DNA from: an uncultured bacterium
GTDB taxonomy: Bacteria; Cyanobacteriota; Vampirovibrionia; Gastranaerophilales; Gastranaerophilaceae
Length of the DNA: 33,912 bases
Direction: 5' to 3'
Assembly: GCA_949297715.1 (NCBI GenBank)
Contig: CASFTJ010000014.1
Location: 1-33,912, forward strand
Position 1 is the first letter of the stretch. Every line of letters starts with the position of its first letter. The notes beneath the pieces were generated by a model that was not told the origin of the DNA, searched no databases, and saw only the letters and a list, made by a program, of their open reading frames with translations. The translations under genes and the position numbers were made by a program. Shown in pieces: positions 30,288-33,912 of the stretch.

Positions 30288-32434
30288 AAAAGATAAATTT
30301 ATTAAGAATAATATTTGTATTAATTTTGGGTTTGATAACAACTCTTGCACTTTTGAATCCGAAAAAAGTCGAAACCAATTTACTGAAAGCATTTTTTTCG
30401 AACGGAATTCAAGATGAAATTTTAATTGATTTAAGCGGGAAATATTCATCAAATATCAACATCTTGCTTGAGAGCGAAAATCTTGAACTTTTAGAAAAAA
30501 CCCGAGAGAGTTTTGAGCAGAATATTGCGCCTGAAAATTTTATAATTGAGCGCAAAAATTATCAAAAAACCCTTGAATTTTATAAAAAACACAAAAACAG
30601 CCTCCTTTCAGAAACTGATTATAAAATTTTAAAGACTGAAAACTATGAAAAAATAAGCAAAAATGCCGTAAATTATTTATATGACCCGTTCGGATTTTCA
30701 ATATTACCGCTTGAAGAAGATCCTTATCTACTGTTAACAGATTTTGTTAAAAGCCTTGGCTCTGATACAGGAGAACAAAATTCCCTAAACGGCAAGTATT
30801 ATGAAATTATAAACTTAAAAGCCGACGATAATCTTGCGCTTTCACCATCTTTAATGAATAAAGAAGTAAAAAAACTTGTTGAGCTTCAAAAATATTACAC
30901 AAATAGGGAATTAAGCGTCTATTTAACCGGAGCACCGATACACGCATATTACGCAAGCGAAAGATCAATGAATGAGATTAATATAATTTGCATAATTTCA
31001 ACACTTTTTGTCGGGCTACTTGTATATTGGTATTTTCGCTCTTTCAAAATTCTTCTGCCGGTATTAATAAGTCTGGCTTTAGGAATGGGTGTTGGATATT
31101 GCGCAACTTCACTTTTATTCAGTTCAATTCACATTTTAACATTTGTTTTTTCAACAACATTAATCGGAATTTGCGTGGATTATTCGCTTCATTATCTTAT
31201 GGAATCCGATATCAATAAAATATTAAAAAGCCTTACAGTCAGTATATTTTCGACGATTTGCGCACTTTTTATACTTTCAATTTCCGGAATCGAAATTTTA
31301 AAACAGATGGCCGTATTTACTGCTGCAGGATTAATTACCGTATATTTAATTGTGGTGCTTTTTTATGAACTTCTTCCGCCGCAAAGGTCAAGAAATAAAT
31401 TCAATTTCAAATTCAGTAAAATAATTCTTGTCGGAATTTTTCTTGTTATCGCAGCAGGATTATATAAGATTAATTTCAGCGATGACATAAGAGATATGTA
31501 CAGACCTTCCAAAGAAATGAAAGAGGCAGAGGCTTTGTACAGTGAAGTTACAAACAAAAACCTGAACACTTCTTTTATAGTTGTTGAGGGCGAAAATTTG
31601 GAACAAATTCTCGAAAAAGAAGAAGAAATCGCAAAAAGATTAACCGGAAACAACATTTCATATTTTGCCTTAAGTAAATTTATTCCATCCCGAGCCAAAC
31701 AAATGGAAAACCAAAGTTTAATCAAAAAACTTTATGAAAACAGATTTTCCAAACTTGCAAATTATTTAACAACAGCGGAAATTAAAAAACTGGAAACACC
31801 TACACCTATTTTTACAGCAGAAGAAGGTGCAGCAAATATTTCATCAGCCTCGGAATTTTTAATTGACAAAACACACTCAATTATAATTGTCTACGATTTT
31901 CAATCTCCTGAGGTTTTAAAGGAAATTTCAAACATAAGATGCATAAATCTTCCGCTGGATATTTCAAAAAGAATAAAAGAAATAAGGCTCGTATGTTTAT
32001 GGATTTTAGCACCGATATTCATTCTTTTGTATGTAATCTTAGGTTGTATTTTTTCATTTAAAAATGCACACAAAATAATACTTCCATCAATTATTGCAAG
32101 CGTATTTTCCATAAGCGCCGTAAGCCTGTTTGGAGATATAAATTTATTTCACATTCTTGCAATATTTTTGATAACAGGATTCGGACTTGATTATTCGGTT
32201 TTCAGATTTAACTGCTCAAAAAATTCCAATGATGCAGTATTTATTTCCTGTCTTACGACTGTAATTTCGTTTTCATTATTGGCACTCACAAGTTTTAAAC
32301 TCATAAGTTCACTCGGTTTTGTTCTGGCACTCGGGCTTTTGAGTTCGTATATTTTAAGCATACTTTTAATATCCAACAATTCAGAACTTACAAGTGACAG
32401 CATAAAATCTCTAAAAAGTTTGACTGAAAGATAG
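30284..32434 (+). CDS. MMPL/RND-family exporter
   Basis: 716 residues, ATG overlapping the LolA stop as ATGA. Two repeats each have one N-terminal membrane helix, a periplasmic domain (about 30-220 and 385-560) and five helices. The helix segments LTFVFSTTLIGICVDYSLHY in the first half and GFGLDYSVFRF in the second give the paired Asp-Tyr motifs used for proton coupling in MMPL proteins (Asp in CVDYS and GLDYS). The family exports lipids and glycolipids. Paired with the LolA-like protein it would move the polyene or lipid product out of the inner membrane. Its last 244 bp lie opposite the PPTase coding sequence. Confidence 0.88.
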   Translation: MKKINLLRIIFVLILGLITTLALLNPKKVETNLLKAFFSNGIQDEILIDLSGKYSSNINILLESENLELLEKTRESFEQNIAPENFIIERKNYQKTLEFYKKHKNSLLSETDYKILKTENYEKISKNAVNYLYDPFGFSILPLEEDPYLLLTDFVKSLGSDTGEQNSLNGKYYEIINLKADDNLALSPSLMNKEVKKLVELQKYYTNRELSVYLTGAPIHAYYASERSMNEINIICIISTLFVGLLVYWYFRSFKILLPVLISLALGMGVGYCATSLLFSSIHILTFVFSTTLIGICVDYSLHYLMESDINKILKSLTVSIFSTICALFILSISGIEILKQMAVFTAAGLITVYLIVVLFYELLPPQRSRNKFNFKFSKIILVGIFLVIAAGLYKINFSDDIRDMYRPSKEMKEAEALYSEVTNKNLNTSFIVVEGENLEQILEKEEEIAKRLTGNNISYFALSKFIPSRAKQMENQSLIKKLYENRFSKLANYLTTAEIKKLETPTPIFTAEEGAANISSASEFLIDKTHSIIIVYDFQSPEVLKEISNIRCINLPLDISKRIKEIRLVCLWILAPIFILLYVILGCIFSFKNAHKIILPSIIASVFSISAVSLFGDINLFHILAIFLITGFGLDYSVFRFNCSKNSNDAVFISCLTTVISFSLLALTSFKLISSLGFVLALGLLSSYILSILLISNNSELTSDSIKSLKSLTER

Positions 32435-32859
32435 GATTTCGGCTTTTTTTGAAGCTTAATTTCAGCTTCATATTCTGTCCAAAATCTATAAAAAGTATCT
32501 GCATCTTTTTCTTGAGGGAAAAGATTGTAATATTCAAAAATTTTTTCAAAATTTCTACTTCGGATAAATTCGATATCCGCCCCTAAAGGCTTCTTGTCAA
32601 AAGCGGCAAGAACAATATTTTTGCTATGCGATAAACTAAAATTAATTTCACCTGATAAAAATCGCGGTTTTTTATTTTTAATAACGATTTCAGTATCAGA
32701 AATATTATAAAAATTTTTGCCGACAAGAAAAACCAAAAATCTTCCCAAAGCAAATTCAATCTGTCTTTTTTTTAAGTTTGAACCGGACGGATAAATTTCA
32801 ATAATCCTGTCAATTACCGGTTGTGGGAAATTATCAATATCTAAATAAAATATTTCCAT
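32191..32859 (-). CDS. 4'-phosphopantetheinyl transferase (Sfp/AcpT type)
   Basis: 222 residues from the ATG at 32859. The core motifs are NFSLSHSKNIVLAAF (about 70-84), LGADIE (about 89-94, Mg-binding Asp and Glu) and FWTEYEAEIK (about 124-133, the W-x-x-x-E-A-x-x-K motif). It transfers phosphopantetheine from CoA to the serine of the ACPs at 26860-27386. After residue 135 the chain is opposite the MMPL gene; FRDFMLSLVSSELLDI (about 150-165) looks like the normal final strand, so the last 50 or so residues may be extra. TATTAT ends 6 nt before the ATG and no ribosome-binding site is present. Confidence 0.85.
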   Translation of the reverse strand: MEIFYLDIDNFPQPVIDRIIEIYPSGSNLKKRQIEFALGRFLVFLVGKNFYNISDTEIVIKNKKPRFLSGEINFSLSHSKNIVLAAFDKKPLGADIEFIRSRNFEKIFEYYNLFPQEKDADTFYRFWTEYEAEIKLQKKPKSYLSVKLFRDFMLSLVSSELLDIKSMLKIYELKSPSARTKPSELMSLKLVSANNENEITVVRQEINTASLEFFEQLNLKTE

Positions 32860-32865
32860 GCTAAA

Positions 32866-32895
32866 ATAATACCATGTTAATAAAAAAAGAAGCAA
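32866..32895 (-). promoter_or_regulatory. Candidate leaderless promoter of the PPTase
   Basis: On the minus strand TTGCTT (complement of 32890-32895), 18-bp spacer, TATTAT (complement of 32866-32871), then 6 nt to the ATG at 32859. The nadK promoter uses the same TTGCTT. Confidence 0.5.
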
Positions 32896-32907
32896 AGATT
32901 ATCTGAA

Positions 32908-33807
32908 ATGAAAAAATGGTACCAAATAAAAGAACAGGCTGCCGGAGAAAAACGGCTTTGGCTTTCATGGTATGTATATAAGATTTTCGGCAAAAAGGCC
33001 CTTTATTTAATTGCGTTTATCGTAACCTTTTTTACATTTTTATTTGCAAAAGATATAAGAAAATATTCTAAAAAATATCTGACTGTAATCTCACCGCTAA
33101 CAGGATTGAAACCTTCTTTATATAATTCATTCAAACATCTTCTTTCTTACAGTTTTGTGCTTGCCGATAAAATAGAAATTTTTTCCAATAATTTTGACAA
33201 AAATAAAATTCTTTTTGCATCTGAAGGTGAAAAAGAACTTTTTTATGATGATTTTTATAAAAAGCAAGGTGTTTTCTGCTTATGTTCGCACGTTGGAAAT
33301 ACGGATGTTATGAGGAGTTTTTTTATCAACAGCGATTTCTGGCCGGAATTTAGAGTAAATGTGTTTTTGAGCCGTACTCAAAGTCAGGTTTTTAATAATT
33401 TTATAAGTAAAATTTCAAAAAGAATTCCGCTGAATTATTTTTACGTAGAAGATATCGGAATTTCAACATCAATAAGACTTAAAGAAAGTCTGGATAAAGG
33501 CAGTATTGCGTTTATTGCGGGAGACAGGCTCGCTGAAAACGCAAATGCCGCAATTTTTGAATCTGAACTTTTCGGACATAAAATTGACTTGCCTGTCGGA
33601 AGTTTCAAACTGGCTGAATTGATGGATGTACCTATTTATTTTGTGATTGCGCTCAAAACTAAAAACGATACTTATACAATCCATTTACAAAAACATAAAT
33701 TCTCTAACATTGAAAATTTGGAAAAATCTTACGTAAAATTTATAGAAAAAATAGCACTAAAAAGTCCGCTTCAATTCTACCATTTTTATGATTTGTTTAA
33801 AGATTAG
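32908..33807 (+). CDS. LpxL/HtrB-like lysophospholipid acyltransferase
   Basis: 299 residues with one N-terminal membrane segment (ALYLIAFIVTFFTFLFA, about 31-47). The acyltransferase motif is CSHVGNTDVMR (His and Asp in HxxxxD), followed by IAGDRLAENANA and LPVGSFKLAELM, the substrate-binding segments of the LpxL/M family. The start at 32908 has no clear ribosome-binding site; GATTAT 5 nt upstream may act as a -10. Similar acyltransferases are members of aryl-polyene clusters, where they may attach the polyene to a lipid; lipid A acylation is an alternative. Divergent from the PPTase by 48 bp. Confidence 0.85.
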   Translation: MKKWYQIKEQAAGEKRLWLSWYVYKIFGKKALYLIAFIVTFFTFLFAKDIRKYSKKYLTVISPLTGLKPSLYNSFKHLLSYSFVLADKIEIFSNNFDKNKILFASEGEKELFYDDFYKKQGVFCLCSHVGNTDVMRSFFINSDFWPEFRVNVFLSRTQSQVFNNFISKISKRIPLNYFYVEDIGISTSIRLKESLDKGSIAFIAGDRLAENANAAIFESELFGHKIDLPVGSFKLAELMDVPIYFVIALKTKNDTYTIHLQKHKFSNIENLEKSYVKFIEKIALKSPLQFYHFYDLFKD

Positions 33808-33813
33808 TATAAC

Positions 33814-33912
33814 TTATGAGAAAATCTTGAAGCTTCTTTCAACGTTCTTTTCGATTACGCTCTTGATGCTGTCGTATTCTGTCTGAAGTGCATTGTGCTC
33901 TGTATCAAGTTT
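33814..33912 (-). CDS. C-terminus of an unidentified protein (runs off right edge)
   Basis: The last 32 codons of a minus-strand gene that enters from the right edge. The peptide starts KLDTEHNALQTEYDSIKSV and ends IEKNVERSFKIFS. It is an amphipathic coiled-coil-like helix. In my impression such endings occur in helical flagellar-type or cell-surface proteins of this lineage, but I cannot name the protein. It is not a ketosynthase end, so the polyene block stops at the acyltransferase on this side. Confidence 0.6.
   Translation of the reverse strand, partial: KLDTEHNALQTEYDSIKSVIEKNVERSFKIFS

Overview
The window is AT-rich chromosomal DNA from a flagellated, diderm bacterium. I place it, by inference, near the Gastranaerophilales/Melainabacteria (non-photosynthetic Cyanobacteria relatives). 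The grounds are pilin-like proteins with the AEVLITLGIIGVVAA-type N-terminus, a yggS-sepF cell-division pair, flagellar rod genes without chemotaxis genes, a LolA-like carrier implying an outer membrane, and small conserved-looking hypothetical proteins. No database search was possible, so the taxonomy is a judgement.

Layout. 1-450: start of a prepilin gene (minus strand, running off the left edge) with a 12-base G tract in its leader. 451-3733: nadK, then flagellar rod genes (flgF-like, flgG, flgB, flgC). 3806-6656: a GT2 glycosyltransferase, four 126-bp tandem units that run into tRNA-Leu(GAG), a roughly 0.3-kb segment bounded by a duplicate of the tRNA 3' end, and a DUF1796-like protein. 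6721-9879: surE, a probable small RNA with its own terminator, an HExxH protein and a 46-residue ORF. 10035-14855 (all minus): sdaAB-sdaAA, yggS-sepF, a second G-tract prepilin gene and an orphan DNA methyltransferase. 14993-26209: PiT-like permease, mutL, a 450-residue unknown, trxA, DnaQ-like exonuclease, sugar-phosphate MFS carrier, YbaK-like deacylase, histidine kinase, gmk-coaBC-NIF3. 26267-26797: tRNA-Gln and a small unknown. 26860-33807: a compact lipid/polyene-type block of ACP, ACP, small membrane protein, AMP-ligase/dehydratase fusion, thioesterase, LolA-like carrier and MMPL exporter, with a divergent pair of phosphopantetheinyl transferase (minus) and LpxL-like acyltransferase (plus).

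The last block has the accessory, loading and export half of an aryl-polyene (APE-type) pathway, but no ketosynthase, ketoreductase or glycosyltransferase lies in it. Either the chain-building enzymes are elsewhere or this is a reduced or different acyl pathway.

The two most unusual things are: (1) two unlinked prepilin genes that each have a 12-G homopolymer between the ribosome-binding site and the prepilin cleavage site. One is in frame and the other is out of frame from its best start, and both sit inside a conserved AGGAGC/GCTCCT inverted repeat that could mask the ribosome-binding site. This looks like a phase-variable pilin system. (2) The tRNA-Leu locus, with repeated 5' tRNA fragments upstream and a duplicated 3' end downstream.

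A third theme is leaderless initiation. Four genes (gmk, the histidine kinase, the first ACP, the PPTase) have a -10-like hexamer ending exactly 6 nt before the start codon and no Shine-Dalgarno at the expected spacing.
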